Source of the DNA: Haliotis asinina
Taxonomy: Eukaryota > Mollusca > Gastropoda > Lepetellida > Haliotidae
Reading direction: 5' to 3'
DNA: 64,000 nucleotides
Assembly (NCBI RefSeq): GCF_037392515.1
Contig: NC_090281.1
Coordinates: 55,716,753-55,780,752 of the forward strand
Part shown: positions 11,971 through 26,216 of the stretch, piece by piece
How positions within the stretch are numbered: position 1 is the first letter of the stretch
How the letters are laid out: every line of letters starts with the position of its first letter
Position numbers and translations under genes: made by a program
The notes under the pieces: generated by a model
The model's input: only the letters and a program-made list of their open reading frames with translations
What the model was told of the DNA's origin: nothing
The model's database searches: none

Positions 11971-14080
11971 CATGCTCAGGCTATTTGCATAGTACATAAA
12001 TTCACAGGAGGTTTTCTACTATCACCTATAAAAATCCTTGATATACGTACATCTATGAGCATCAGAACTAATTTGAAAACATTTTAACTGTCTTTTAACA
12101 TAAGATGGATAAATTGGATTATAAAATGAACAAAAACTATAAAGAAAATAATGCACAGAAAAATCAACACATTTCATACATACACCTGCAAACAGCGAAG
12201 CCCTGCTTAGAATATATTTCTACGTGAATTCAGCAGTTCTGAAATGGATCAGGAACTTAATTTCTCATCAAACACATATATTTTCTTAAAATTTCCATAG
12301 CGAATGAGATCAAATACATGAAATAAGTGCCTTGGTACCTGAAATAAGTGCCCAGGCAGTAAATTGGGTTTTTTTTCTTATTTTGTCAACAAGATGGGGT
12401 TTCAAAATTGTTATTTTTAATTCCAAACTAAGAATATTTGCCATTTGTTGCACAGTAGAGAATACTGTCTTCTGGGCATGTTTAATTAAATCCCTACAAC
12501 CTGTCACCTGGCACCCATAGAATCGAATAATTTTCTAAAACTTCGATTGACCGGGATATTTTCAAAACATATGGAGAAGCTGAAGAATATGAGCCAAAAG
12601 AAGGTTTGATGCGTAACTTATTTCCAGGTGTATTTTTCTCAATAACATGCTAAATATGTTGAATATACAATCTAATACATATAAACTAATGGATAAATAT
12701 TGGTCCAAACACCAAAATCACCATCACCTAAAACATACACTAAAAATATATTGTGTAAACAGCAATTACATCGATCTGACACAGTTAAGGTGCTTGAATC
12801 TGTCACAAACAAAATGGATAAAATACACATACACTAAAATGTCACATATACTTCCTTTCAAAATTCACTTAAAACACTATATGTTATAAATCTATATACA
12901 TATGGCTACAATGAGGACTGATTTCTCCACTAACTGCAAACCTTATGCATATAAATTTCGCAAAGATCATCTATAAAACTGCTAAAAAGCATGTGCAAAT
13001 ATTGTGCATGTGAACAGCGGTTTTGTTAAGAATTCACCCATTTTCACTGGTTTTGTCATTTACTGAACTCTTGTCAAAAATCTTTTCAACGTTACAAATT
13101 TGTTTTACACTACATCAATTCATGTGTAAAGAGAATCTGTACATGTGTAACCAATACCTTGAAACCTTATAGAATATTTTGCAAAATGTAGTTTAACACA
13201 ATTGCCTGAAGTAAGAAGCTATATTTACACTAGTGAGTCTTAACTTTTGAAAGGAAGTATACAAAGATGCTTAAATAGTTTCTTTTATATACTGTCAGAG
13301 ATGATATTAAAAATCAAAAATATAAAACTTTATATTCATGCGTCCATGCATGTAACTGCCCAGCTTGACCAGCAAGCTTCAGTAACAGTTCATAAAATGT
13401 GGTTTAAAGGAATCAGTACCAAACATTTCACATATATGGTCAATCCAGTTAATATTTTAAGATTTTCAACAATGAAAAATAACATCATAAAAGAGAACAG
13501 ACTGTTAAATTCTCTTCCAAAATAACATCCGAGCATGTTTAAAGAATCATATGTTTGGAAAGAAATTTTAAAAAAGATAAATTGAAACAGTCCTTTAAAA
13601 ATATCATGTTGAAACATTATTTTCATGACCCTCAAACCACATAATACAAAACATGCCCCATGAACACACTGACAACACTGTCAATCTCTGATAAATATTA
13701 TCAAAGTACTGTCTGCATGAAACTTTGATATGATACATATCAACATAAGGATCATGCAAAAAATGATTCCTGTTTGTTCCAGTGACCAGTCAGTCACTAG
13801 TACAAATGGTAAAATATAACTGTGCATCTGTGCATTTAAACACAGCTTTGTTCATAATCACACACCTTTGATGCCTTGATCCTTATGAGACTGGATTAAT
13901 GTTTAAAAAGTTACAGAAATCATTCTCATAAGTTAGCATACATACAAAAATTTTGCACTGAAGAGGACCTTGTAAGATTCTTGAAGAAATTAAATAACTC
14001 ACAATAGAAATTCTTAATATTTGGTTAATAAATTTTGCATTTGTTTGCGAAGTGTTTGAGTTCATTCCTGGGAGGTGTAG
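11970..14080. other. AT-rich non-coding stretch
   Basis: No gene, tRNA or recognised repeat is visible. Short frames are scattered and lack domain content or coding-like composition. It may be part of a long 3' UTR of the minus-strand receptor gene, but this is not shown. Confidence 0.4.
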
Positions 14081-14878
14081 CCTAGTACTTACAGTCTAAG
14101 TAAACTTAGTCTCAGTGTATATCGTTACATTCCACCACTGAGTCTAACAAAACCTAGTAGAAGGTCACGTCATCTAACCTTTGAGAGACCAATGACTGTC
14201 CAATCAAACACAAGATGGTTAAATAGATTTCACCAATCAGACAACAGCTACTATTTAGGGATCGGAGGGACTTTCAAAATATTCAGGTCACTGACACAGA
14301 TCTCTCCACGAACAAAAATCTGCATATAAAACACAGTTATTTGACCTGCAGTATATACGCTTTGGGGTTTCTGTTGATATGGTTACCATTAGCTAATATT
14401 TCCGCAAGATGACATCCTTGAATATTGCCCAAAACACTATTTTCAGCGACTGTTTACTCCCCTTTGTCATGGTTGTAACGTACGCCGTGAGCATCACCTG
14501 TAAGTGAGCATCTGCTAAATAGCATTCGGAACCGTTTGGGTACGAACCTTTTCCAGATAAAAAGTTCAAAAGGTATGTGCGAATGTCTACTTTCGCGATT
14601 TGTTAAGCTGTGTTCTGATTGGTCAATCTCAAAGGTTCCCTGATGCGACCTCCCATAACATTTTGTTATACTCAGTCGTGTAGTGTAATGAAAAGTACTG
14701 AGGATAAGTTTACTTAGACTGCTAGTACTTAAAGCGGCCATTCTTGATGCAAAAGACTTGGGTTTGATTCCTGACAATTGGTGCAAAGTGTAAAGCCCAT
14801 TTATGGTGTTCCCGCTGTGATATTGCTGGAATATTGCTAAAAGCGGAATAAACCAAACTCGCTCACTGAATCTAGAGA
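14070..14878 (+). repeat. SINE family B split by a MITE insertion
   Basis: The head GGAGGTGTAGCCTAGTACTTA ends at 14091 and resumes after the MITE at 14722-14731 as CTAGTACTTA + AAGCGGCCATTC, then GGGTTTGATTCCTGAC (B-box), GTGTAAAGCCCATTT, ATATTGCTGGAATATTGC and the CTCGCTCACTG tail. The 10-bp CTAGTACTTA belongs to the SINE and was duplicated on insertion. Confidence 0.85.
14092..14721. mobile_element. MITE with long TIRs and 10-bp target duplication (MULE-like)
   Basis: This 630-bp element starts CAGTCTAAGTAAACTTAGTC and ends with the inverse (AAGTTTACTTAGACTG). Similarity between the arms runs over about 130 bp, including the TCTAACCTTTGAGA-type block. It is flanked by a perfect 10-bp duplication CTAGTACTTA (14082-14091 and 14722-14731). 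Long TIRs and 9-11-bp duplications are typical of Mutator-like elements; that class is inference. It has no transposase frame. Confidence 0.85.
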
Positions 14879-14905
14879 GATGTGTAATGTGGACTGTCTT
14901 CCTCT

Positions 14906-17900
14906 TCACAAGTACTTCTCCAAGACTGCAATAGCTTTGCTAGAGGATGGTTGGTAGTGCTGCAGAAGCTGGATCAGCTCCTCCACAGTTGTTCCGTTCT
15001 GTTTCATCAGAGTCAGGATGTGAAACATCGGCCCGTCGTACATCTTACCTTTCCGGTGGTACCTACACACACATGGAGACATATCAACACTTCATTTATG
15101 AGAAGTAAGATTTATCAACACATCAAATACAACATGTATACAAATGGTTTAAAAATACAAAAACAACAGTCATCAACAAAAAAACTAGGAAAACCTGACT
15201 TTTGCCTCATTTGCACATCACCACCACGTGCACATTAAACTAGTAGGGAAAAGTCACCAACAATATAACGTTCTTACTCTTGGAATACTCAGGCTGGTTG
15301 ACCTCACTATGGGCCTTTTCAGTGATGCCAAACCCAAATTGGTGCAGTTAGGAATCTGAGCTAGAAATAGGAAAATATAGCAATTTTCCCAACAAATTAT
15401 GAATCCTTATGAATGCTTTTAAGGGATGAAACTATTCACTGACATTACACATAGAGATCCTTTTACAACTGAAACTGGTTTGCAGTAGTCGCCAGCAATG
15501 TTTGTGAGCGATAAGTGCATAAAATAAACAGCCATGGAATTTATTAGGCTGAGTAAGCAGCTTCTGGATTACTTTCTATGTGTAAACAACTTGAGAACTT
15601 CTGTAAACAAAGTGTTGTATTTATTTAATTATCATTATTGATGGTCATAGATGCCCTAGTCATCCAGAAAGTAAGTCTATCTTCATCTTTGTTGAATTTT
15701 TACAAAAATCAGAATGAGTTTGGCTTTGTCTGGATTGTGAAATTGACATGCATTTTTGGGGATCATCCCCAAAAAATTGGTAAGATTGGCATCCCTGCCC
15801 TTGACTCCTTTATGAAGGAAAATCCTGGAAACTTGTGAATGTGATGTGAAACCACAAAGACAATCTTACTCTAGGAAGGAGACAAAGTCCCTGTCATATC
15901 CCAGCAGCGGTGATGTGACAATGACATGCCATGATGCAAGTCCATCCTGCTCATCTCTGTCCAGCAGACGACAAAGAGTGTGGACATCTTCTCGTGTCTG
16001 CATTAGTCTGGCGTAGCCTTCCATCTTGTTCCAGGTGGGATGGGGTTCTGGAACACAGGTCAAGGACATTATTAGGTAATAAAGATCATATCGCCCTGCA
16101 CTGGTCACATTTACCCTGCAACAACTCCCATAAACTATGGTAACCTGGTAATGCTTCCTCTACAGAAACCTGGTAACATGTTGCGGAGATCACCATGACA
16201 ATACAGTAACAGTCGCTGATTTTCTTTTGTACTACATCTCAATTACATGAATATATGCTCATCATGTCAATCACTTGAATGTCTGATTTGATAATCAAAT
16301 AAAAGGCCATCATATAGCTGAAAAATTGCACAGTGCTGTTTTACAGTGGTCACCAGTGGTTTGTTGTAATGGTCACCATGACAACACTTGACAAGGAAAT
16401 AGCATCTGATCATCAGTCCAACTTACCGATAAGTAGGAATAGTCTGCATATGTGGTTACCATGACTACACCTACCCTGCAATTGCTCCAGATCTTCTGTG
16501 GCTGTAGTAACCAGGATGAGGGAGGTGTCTGGAACTGCTTGTGGATGGGTTCCCAAACTTCCTATGTATATGTTAAGAAAAGCTATTATCTAATTATTGC
16601 AATTTCCACATGAAACTATTCCACAAGATGGTATCATGCTAGTAACTAGTATCATGAAGGGACAGGTGCATCAGCAGAAATATACCTGGTTGTCTTGATG
16701 ACCTACCTGGCTGAGTGTGAGACAGTCTATCATAAGCCTCATCATCTGGTGATACAGGATGCTGTCCAACAGAACTATGGAGGGCAACTGAAGTATTTCG
16801 GGGAGGAAGTAATCCTAAAACAAGCAACAGTCACGTCCCATCATTCACAAGGAGACCAAAAACAAATGTTTATTCAAATTTGTGGTAGTCTAACTGTAAA
16901 CTAAATAAACTTATCTGTACCTAATGACTTGTCCACAGCCATCACAATATCCATCAGTGATTAAGCTACTGATAGGCTGATGTCAAACAAGTCAATGGGC
17001 ACAACACAAGAGATAACACAATCTCTTGACACTCTTTATACCTACAATGGACTAGGCAGGATCTAAAATATAACCAATTAACCACAGACTAACACTTGAA
17101 AAAGATACTACTTGAGTTAAAACTATAGACAATGACAACTTCAAATGAACCAAATCTTACATGACTTCATACCTGCCACATCCATAAGCAGATTTTTGTG
17201 AGAAAAAGCATTTTAATTTTAGCTACAGAGTGAAACACACCAACATGGCAAATTACTTGAAGCCATCTCAGTTTCTAAGCAATAGGGTAAGCGAGTGAGT
17301 ATAGAATTTTACTCCACTTTTAACAATATTCCAACAATACCACAGCAGGGGACACCAGAAATGGGCTTCGCACATTGTACCTATGTAGGCAATTGAACCC
17401 TGGTCTTCAGTGTGATGAGGGAACATATTTACATGGCATTACCTGAATAGAGTGACCACCCGTGAGACATGTGCTTCTTGACCACCAGCTTGAAGTGTCC
17501 TCTCTCCGTGACACCATCTGTTCGTCGGACGATCCAGTTGTATGACCCCTGGTGGAAGCGGTCAACATTGACCAGGTCCACTTGGCTGGGACCATCAGGC
17601 TTGCTGGAATACACTGCTGGATCTCCTGTTTTCGAGTCCTGCTTCAGCAGGACAAGATACTCGATGCCACATCCTGAACTGTTGGCCATCACTGATACTG
17701 TACTGCCTAAAGGTCAAGATCAGACTTTCACAGCACTTCCATGGCAACAGAAGAGATTAAATGTGGTATTAACGTCAGAGTCAAGCGTGTGTGTTCGGTT
17801 TATGTGTGATGATGCCAGTTTGATGATGATGATGATGAGGAGGAGGAGGAGGGTTTGAGGGACATTGTGTATTTCACCAGGATATTTAGTCTTTGATTGA

Positions 17901-20115
17901 AAGGTGTATGATTTGACTGATGAGCAGTCAGGGTTTCATAATTACGAAATTTGCCCACTAACATACCATGCTACTGGTTTCCTAGGCTATGAGGAAGACC
18001 ATGTTTTTTTCCCCGACTAAAGCTGACTTATCAATGGTAATCTGACATGGGCAGTCATAACAATAAACAAGGAGAAGTGGCATGGTTGGACAACTTGTAT
18101 ATGGCAGCTGAGAGTCAATGGATAATATGACGGGATTAACAATATAATGTAAAGTTGGATAAAGCACATTCAAAGGAATTTAAGTGATTGAGGACATACA
18201 CGTGCCATGCCTTCACAGTTGCTTTAAAAGGTCAAGGTCAGTATGTCAAAGTGCACTCTCATAGCAATAGCTTGGTGAGTTACAGCCTGTTTGATTCCAT
18301 TTAAGACAAATGAATTGCTAACTAACACAAAATCTAATAATTGCAACAAAACCAAATTTTGCACAGCCACTTGAAATCGACAGACCAACTCGGATGATGT
18401 GCAATTCATCGGTCTCAAATAGAATCAAGCGGACTGTAATATGAGTTTAACATCATGCTCCAGTGTGTGAAAGGAGTTGGGGGTGGGAGGAAAGAGGGTG
18501 GTGTCGGTTGGGTCTGTGTGTCAACATGTTTTCGTGTTTTTGCTAGTTTGGCTAGCGGAAGACCTTAGTTTCTCTGGTTTAAAACTTATCTACCAAAGAT
18601 CATCCGACAAGTCAAAACCATATACGACAGCAACACATTGGATGTAAGTAAGAATAAGAAGTAAGCAATGGCAGTTAAGTGATTAAAGATTTATACATCT
18701 CATGGCTGCAGGGGAATTCATTTAAAGTCGTTCCAAATCAGTCACTTCACAACTAAACACTTTAACCACTGATCTACTCAAATACCTGGAACCTACCTTT
18801 CTGAGCAAACCACTTGTGTAGCTTGTAACATCTCTGAGTGGCATTAGCCAGTCTTATGCTGACATTCCTCTGTACTGGAGGATCTACAGAAATGTACAAC
18901 ACAAACAGTATGAAACAATTCATAACTGAAAATATGTTCATAATATAAAAGTCTATAAACAAGCTGTACCAATTTGGAATCACACCTTGCTAATACACCA
19001 TGGTGTATGTGCTTCAACTACACCATGTCGTCAGTGATACCTTCTTTCATCAACCAATGATGGATTTATGCAAGAACTTGTGGTCCTAATAAAATGGAAC
19101 TTCTAGAATTGAACTACACTAACGTTAAGTGTGTAAATATATACAATTTTCAACAAATAAACCAACTTAATTTGAAAAAGGCCCCAGCGAGACCAGTGAT
19201 TCTGAACCTGGGGAAATCTAGACTTGCTTCATTTGGGATTCAACACTGCAGGGATTGCTGTGCTGTAGGGCTGCGCTCTGGGGAAAATAATGTGGTTCAG
19301 GGACAGACTGCTGGATTTTCATCAAATAAATTTTCCATGGTGCACTGGGTAACCTTTTCTTGGAGATTCATAAAATATGTTATCTTTTCTAAATATATTT
19401 TTTTCAAACCAACCCTTAAGCTGAAAGAATGTCAACAGCATCATCATCAGAAGCACTATTTTCCATATTTTATACTTTTTACACTGACACAACAAAGCTA
19501 GTTTTTTAAAAGTCATTGCTTGAGAAAGTCATGTTAATATTTTCACATCCTATGCCCCAGACACAGAATTAATGATTGTAATTTAACTTAAGACAGTCTC
19601 ACATATCTCTTATATTACTATCCACACAGCTAACCTTGCTCTTCTACATCAGTATCTGCAGCAGTTGATGATTTCTTTTTAACACAGATGAAAATAACAA
19701 CCACAAGGACGACTACAGCCAAGATCACTATCACTGGAAATAAACATTGTTAATTAACATGCATCAAATACAAAGAAACAGCTTTATTATGTAGGTGCAA
19801 TCAATCATTTTCTGATCTTTGGAAATGTGTGTTTTCTATATATTCAGCAGTATTCCAGCTATATGGCAGTGGTCTGTAAATAATCGAGTCTGGACCACAC
19901 GACGCAGCGATCAAAAGCATGACCATCAATCTGCACAAATGGGATACAATGACCTGAGACAACCAAGTCAGGGAGTCTGGCCACCCAATCCTGTTAGCCA
20001 CCTCTAATAACTAGCATCATTTGCCTAATATCATCTGTGAACCGGACCTTCACGGGTATAGAAATATGTGAGGTGAAATTAGGTAAAATAGTATTGCACT
20101 ATACTTCAATGAGCA

Positions 20116-20175
<60 letters not shown>

Positions 20176-20352
20176 AGTGAGCGTGTGAGAGTGTGTGTGA
20201 GCGTGTGCGTGTGCATGTGTGTGTCAGTGTGTGTGTGTCAGTGTGTGTGTGTGATATAAGTTCTTTTGAGCTTACTGACCAATGCAGGTCATGAAAATGT
20301 TGATGTTGCTTTTTTGTGTGTTGCTTTGTGTGTGAGAGAGAGAGAGAGAGAG

Positions 20353-20390
<38 letters not shown>

Positions 20391-23300
20391 CAGATGCAAG
20401 TCAGTTGTTAAGTCAGTGGGGTAGCCATGTTCAACTACAGCAAGTGTCTTGTTCTTCTAGTCCTATATAACCAACCCTACTGCAAACACACATGCGTCTA
20501 CTAGTGCATAAAAAAGACGAATTCACAGCTAAGCCCAAATCTGGCTAACTGCAAAGATTCCATGACTTACCTACAAGAACAATCGCCACTGTATCCAGAG
20601 CTATGGCATCACCGTCACCTGAAATACACAGTGATGTCCCTGTGATGTCTTCTCTTTGGGTTTGGCGATGGAGTTACAGGCAAGTTATCATGTGTTTCAG
20701 ATTCTTATAACATTATTTTTATAAGAGTCTGTCTGCTTCAAAGATGTAGCAATTGCTAGCATTCACTGACACAAAACCTATTAAATCATTTGTCATTGAA
20801 TTTGAAAAGAAACTTTCCAATTTGATATAGCTGTGAGATTTACAGGTATGTGCACTGTGTGCAGTTATTTCTGTATTAGAGGTATGGGTCATATGGTTCC
20901 AAATACTAATTAATTTGTCACCTGTCACTGTGGGTTTCGGACTAAAAAGTGAAAACTAGATGACAAGTGTTTGAGAGTACTTGACAAATCAGCAGCAGTC
21001 CCTTCACTGGCATTTCCTCAATCCTCTAAAACAGTATATACCACTCTCAGTAGAAAAACTGTGTTCCACTTTAATCAAAACAACAATTATAAGTCTTAGT
21101 ACAACCATACTATATAATAACCTTGACCTTTGATATACATGGGAACAACATTAGTGATTGAGTAAGTTTAGTTTTACGCTGTACTCAGCAATATTCAAGC
21201 TACATCGCCACGGTCAGTAAACAATCAAGTCTGGACAAGACAATCCCGTGATCAACAGCATGAGCAGTGATCTGCACGATTGGGAACCAGTGACATGTGT
21301 AAACCAAGTCAGCAAGCCTGACCACTTGATCCTGTTAGGTGCCTCTTACGACAAACACTGTCACAGAACAGGAAGAAGACAAAGCAACTGATATGCACAT
21401 GTACCATGAAAAAATATTTGAAACTTTCTGCCATGCACGGTTGAATCTTATTTTGTTGACAGAATCTAAAACTATGGGTAAGAAACAGTTCATCACTGTT
21501 CACCACACCACCCAGTATGGAGAGGAAGTATTGTATTGAATTTCAAGATCTGCTTCAGAAATGCAGCATTCCCAGTCATAGTCAGAGTTGTTGCCATGGA
21601 AACTTAATTCTTTTTAAAGGTCACATGCAACCCAAAAATCAAACATAATTTAAACACAATTATCACTTATTCATGACATATAATATACACTGATGCTTGT
21701 CCAAAAAACAAATAAACAAAATTCCAAGTGTTCAATTGCGATTCAAAATATTTTATAGTTGGGTTTAGTTCCCTCGAAATGAAGTCCTCGGGAGACCGCA
21801 CCCAGTCATAGCGGGGTCGGTGTACACTCAAGTGCAACGACGGCTTCCGTCTGCCTGGTTCATTTGCTGAAACACCGAGAGCTCATTGTGTGTACAGAAA
21901 GATGATCTGTTTGATGGGCATTTTAGAAATATGGCGAGTCATAAGAAAGTAAGGTTCTCTATGGATAACAACTTCTTTTATTGTACTTGATGTGTTGTTT
22001 CAGTATGGATTCATATACCGTTGTCAAACAAAGTCATATACACTAGAAGAAGTTGTTATCCATAAAGAATGTAAATAGAGATGTTGGGTCTGGTAAATAC
22101 ATGTTCTCTGAATTTGCGTTTGATCGAATCAAAAATCATCTCAGTAGAGATGGTGAACTACGATGTGGCTGGAAACTGTCATCCGTCCAAGTCAGAGCAG
22201 GACTTAAAACTGACAAGGGTTTGCACCAGTTTCCTTCAGATCCAGTCATTCGAGGAAAAATGGTCATAGTTTGTTTGCAACCCACAGACATAAAAACATG
22301 TCATGTGTACAAGTATCACACCTGCCTAATTACATAATGTGGCAGAGACAGGACTCAGGTGCACCAGTCATAAATCAATTTATTTTGTTTATGGCATATA
22401 GTCTGATAGGAGTTAAGTACTGTTTCAAGCTCTATTCACTGCGCATGCGTTATGGGTGCAGCGCAGCACAGCTGTTGAAACCAGTTTTTCCCCCAGCGTT
22501 GGGGGAAATTTAGTGAATCGTTTGAACTCCAATTTCACAGGCATTTTTTTCATTGCATTTTTTTCAACTTTATAGGCTGAATTGGCATTTTTCATGATTT
22601 GTTTCGGTAAGTGTATACTGAAAGGAATCGGACTCTGCAAACTTGTGTTTTACGTTGCAGGTGACCTGTAAAATTCCAAACTATCAAAAAACTCACCAAC
22701 AGCTATTTTACAAGTTTGGTGAAGTAATATTGTATGTTCTTCAAAATCTGCTCTAGAAACATGCACAACCACTATTTCACTTCAGTCAAAGTTGTTGCCA
22801 AGGAGATTCAAACCTTTGTTTTTACCAGAAACCTAAACCAGCAAAAGGTACCATTCAACCATTAGAGATAGCCATGTTCCAAGTTGGTGAAGAAATAGTG
22901 TATGGTTTTCAAGATCAGCACTAAAAACGACATCATACATGGCCAGATGCAGGAACAAATAGGGGTGGGATTTAGCAAGGACACATCCAAATATAAAGAT
23001 CCAGAGATGCTACCTTTTTGACTCCTTTTGACCAAAACCACATCAAATGTTTAACTTCAGATAAGTCACCAAAACCAACAATAAATTCACTAAACTGATG
23101 GTAACAGTGTGGTCTCACCTATACAGTGTGAAAACTGATGGTCCAAGTGTGGTCTCACCTATACAGTGTGTAAACTGATGGTCCCTGTGTGGTCTCACTT
23201 ATACAGTGTGTAAACTGATGTTAACTGTCTGGTCTCACCTATACAGTGTGTAAACTGATGGTCCCTTTGTGCTCCCACCTATACAGTGTGCAAACTGATG

Positions 23301-26165
23301 GTCCAAGTGTGGTCTCACCTATACAGTGTGTAAACTGATGGTAACTCTGTGGCCTCACCTATACAGTGTGTAAACTGATGGTAACTGTAAGATCTCACCT
23401 ATACAGTGTGTAAACTGATGGTCCAAGTGTGGTCTCACATATACAGTGTGTAAACTGATGGTCACTCTGTGGTCTAACCTATACAGTGTGTAAACTGATG
23501 GTCCAAGAGTGGTCTCACCTATACAGGGTGTAAACTGATGGTAACAGTGTAGTCTCACCTATACAGTGTGTATACTGATGGTCCCAATGTGGTCTCACCT
23601 ACACAGTGTGTAAACTGATGGTCCAAGTGTGGTCACACCTATACAGTGTGTAAACTGATGGTCACTGTGTGGTCTCACCTATACAGTGTGTAAACTGATG
23701 GTCACTGTGTGGTCTCACCTCTACAGTGTGTAAACTGATGGTCCCTGTGTGGTCTCACCTATACAGTGTGTAAACTGATGGTCCAAGTGTGGTCTCACCT
23801 ATACAGTGTGAAAACTGATGGTCCCTGTGTGGTCTCACCTATAAAGTGTGTTAACTGATGGTCCCTGTGTGGTCTCACCTACACAGTGTGTAAACTGATG
23901 GTAACTGCGTGGTCTCACCTATACAGTGTGCAAACTGATGGTAACTGTAAGATCTCACCTATACAGTGTGTAAACTGATGGTAACTGTAAGATCTCACCT
24001 ATACAGTGTGTAAACTGATGGTCCAAGTGTGGTCTCACATATACAGTGTGTAAACTGATGGTCACTCTGTGGTCTAACCTATACAGTGTGTAAACTGATG
24101 GTCCAAGAGTGGTCTCACCTATACAGGGTGTAAACTGATGGTAACAGTGTAGTCTCACCTATACAGTGTGTATACTGATGGTCCCAATGTGGTCTCACCT
24201 ACACAGTGTGTAAACTGATGGTCCAAGTGTGGTCTCACCTACACAGTGTGTAAACTGATGGTAACTGTGTGGTCTCACCTATACAGTGTGTAAACTGATG
24301 GTCCAAGTGTGATCTCACCTATACAGTGTGTTAACTGATGGTCCCTGTGTGGTCTCACCTATACAGTGTGTAAACTGGTGGTCCAAGTGTGGTCTCACCT
24401 ATACAGTGTGTAAACTGATGGTCCCAGTGTGGTCTCACCTATACAGTGTGTAAACTGATGGTCCAAGTGTGGTCTCACCTATACAGTGTGTAAACTGATG
24501 GTAACTGTGTGGTCTCACCTATACAGTGTGTAAACTGATGGTCCCTGCGTGGTCTCACCTATACAGTGTGTAAACTGATGGTCCAAGTGTGGTCTCACCT
24601 ATACAGTGTGTAAACTGATGGTCCCTGTGTGGTCTCACCTATACAGTGTGTAAACTGATGGTCACTGTGTGGTCTCACCTATACAGTGTGTAAACTGATG
24701 GTAACTGTCTGGTCTCACCTATACAGTGTGTAAACTGATGGTCCAAGTGTGGTCTCACCTATACAGTGTGTTAACTGATGGTAACTGTGTAGTCTCACCT
24801 ATACAGTGTGTAAACTGATGGTCCAAGTGTGGTCTCACCTATACAGTGTGTTAACTGATGGTAACTGTGTGGTCTCACCTATACAGTGTGAAAACTGGTG
24901 GTCCAAGTGTGGTCTCACCTATACAGTGTGTAAACTGATGGTCCCAGTGTGGTCTCACCTATACAGTGTGTAAACTGATGGTCCAAGTGTGGTCTCACCT
25001 ATACAGTGTGTAAACTGATGGTAACTGTGTGGTCTCACCTATACAGTGTGTAAACTGATGGTCCCTGCGTGGTCTCACCTATACAGTGTGTAAACTGATG
25101 GTCCAAGTGTGGTCTCACCTATACAGTGTGTAAACTGATGGTCCCTGTGTGGTCTCACCTATACAGTGTGAAAACTGATGGTCACTGTGTGGTCTCACCT
25201 ATACAGTGTGTAAACTGATGGTAACAGTGTAGTCTCACCTATACAGTGTGTATACTGATGGTCCCAATGTGATCTCACCTATACAGTGTGAAAACTGATA
25301 GTCCATGTGTGGTCTCACCTATACAGTGTGTAAACTGTTGGTCCCAGTGAGGCTGTGGCTGGTCGATGCACGTGATGTTTGAGGACTTTGAAGCTTTATA
25401 ACCCACAGAGCACTCAAGGAAGCAGGTGCTATAGACAATGTTGTCATCGCTGCAGACAGCTTTTCCATTACGAGGGATCCACTTCACACAGGCTGTTATC
25501 ACATATTGAAATGTAAACAGTTTTGATTGCCATTGTCCCCCTCAAAAAAGATATTGAATAAACTGCACTTGTTTCCTAAGACTCTTTTGACAGTAAACCC
25601 ATGCATTTCTTTGGAATTTTAGGTTGCCAAAAACTCACTGAGGATTTTACAAAATATTTCCAACAAGTTTCAAATAAGAACAAAAAATTTATATTGATTT
25701 TAGCAATAAACTTATAAACTTATACTAATTTCTTGAAGGAGGAATTCAAAGTCCCCTGTTTGAAAAGAAACAGACCTATTCCATAATTATTCTGTCAAGG
25801 GATTCATAAACAAAGTATTGAGAGGCATGCACGCACACATCCATGCATGCAAAGTCACATTAAAGAATATTCAACAGGCAAGCAAAATACTGTTCACACA
25901 GGCTCGGTTTGTTGCTCAGCAACGTTTATATACCGGGTTGATATGCTGCATACATACAGGGTTTGTCAAAGGAGGTGCTGTGGCAGTGAGCCCTTCGTCC
26001 ATCTGGGAGAGCAGGGATCTGTCGACATTGTTCTTGAAGGTGTTCTTCATATAGCCTGGGATTGTTGAAAACCTTATGGGGGCAAATACGGCACAACTCG
26101 CAATAACTGGGGCGGTTCGGCAACTTGTAGTAGCTAAACATGGAAATGATAATCATGATAATCAT

Positions 26166-26216
<51 letters not shown>

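Noticed and set aside
9540-14060. A further gene in the AT-rich stretch
   Set aside because: No frame with domain content and no set of phase-compatible exons; only two MITEs, one 32-bp array and short random frames.
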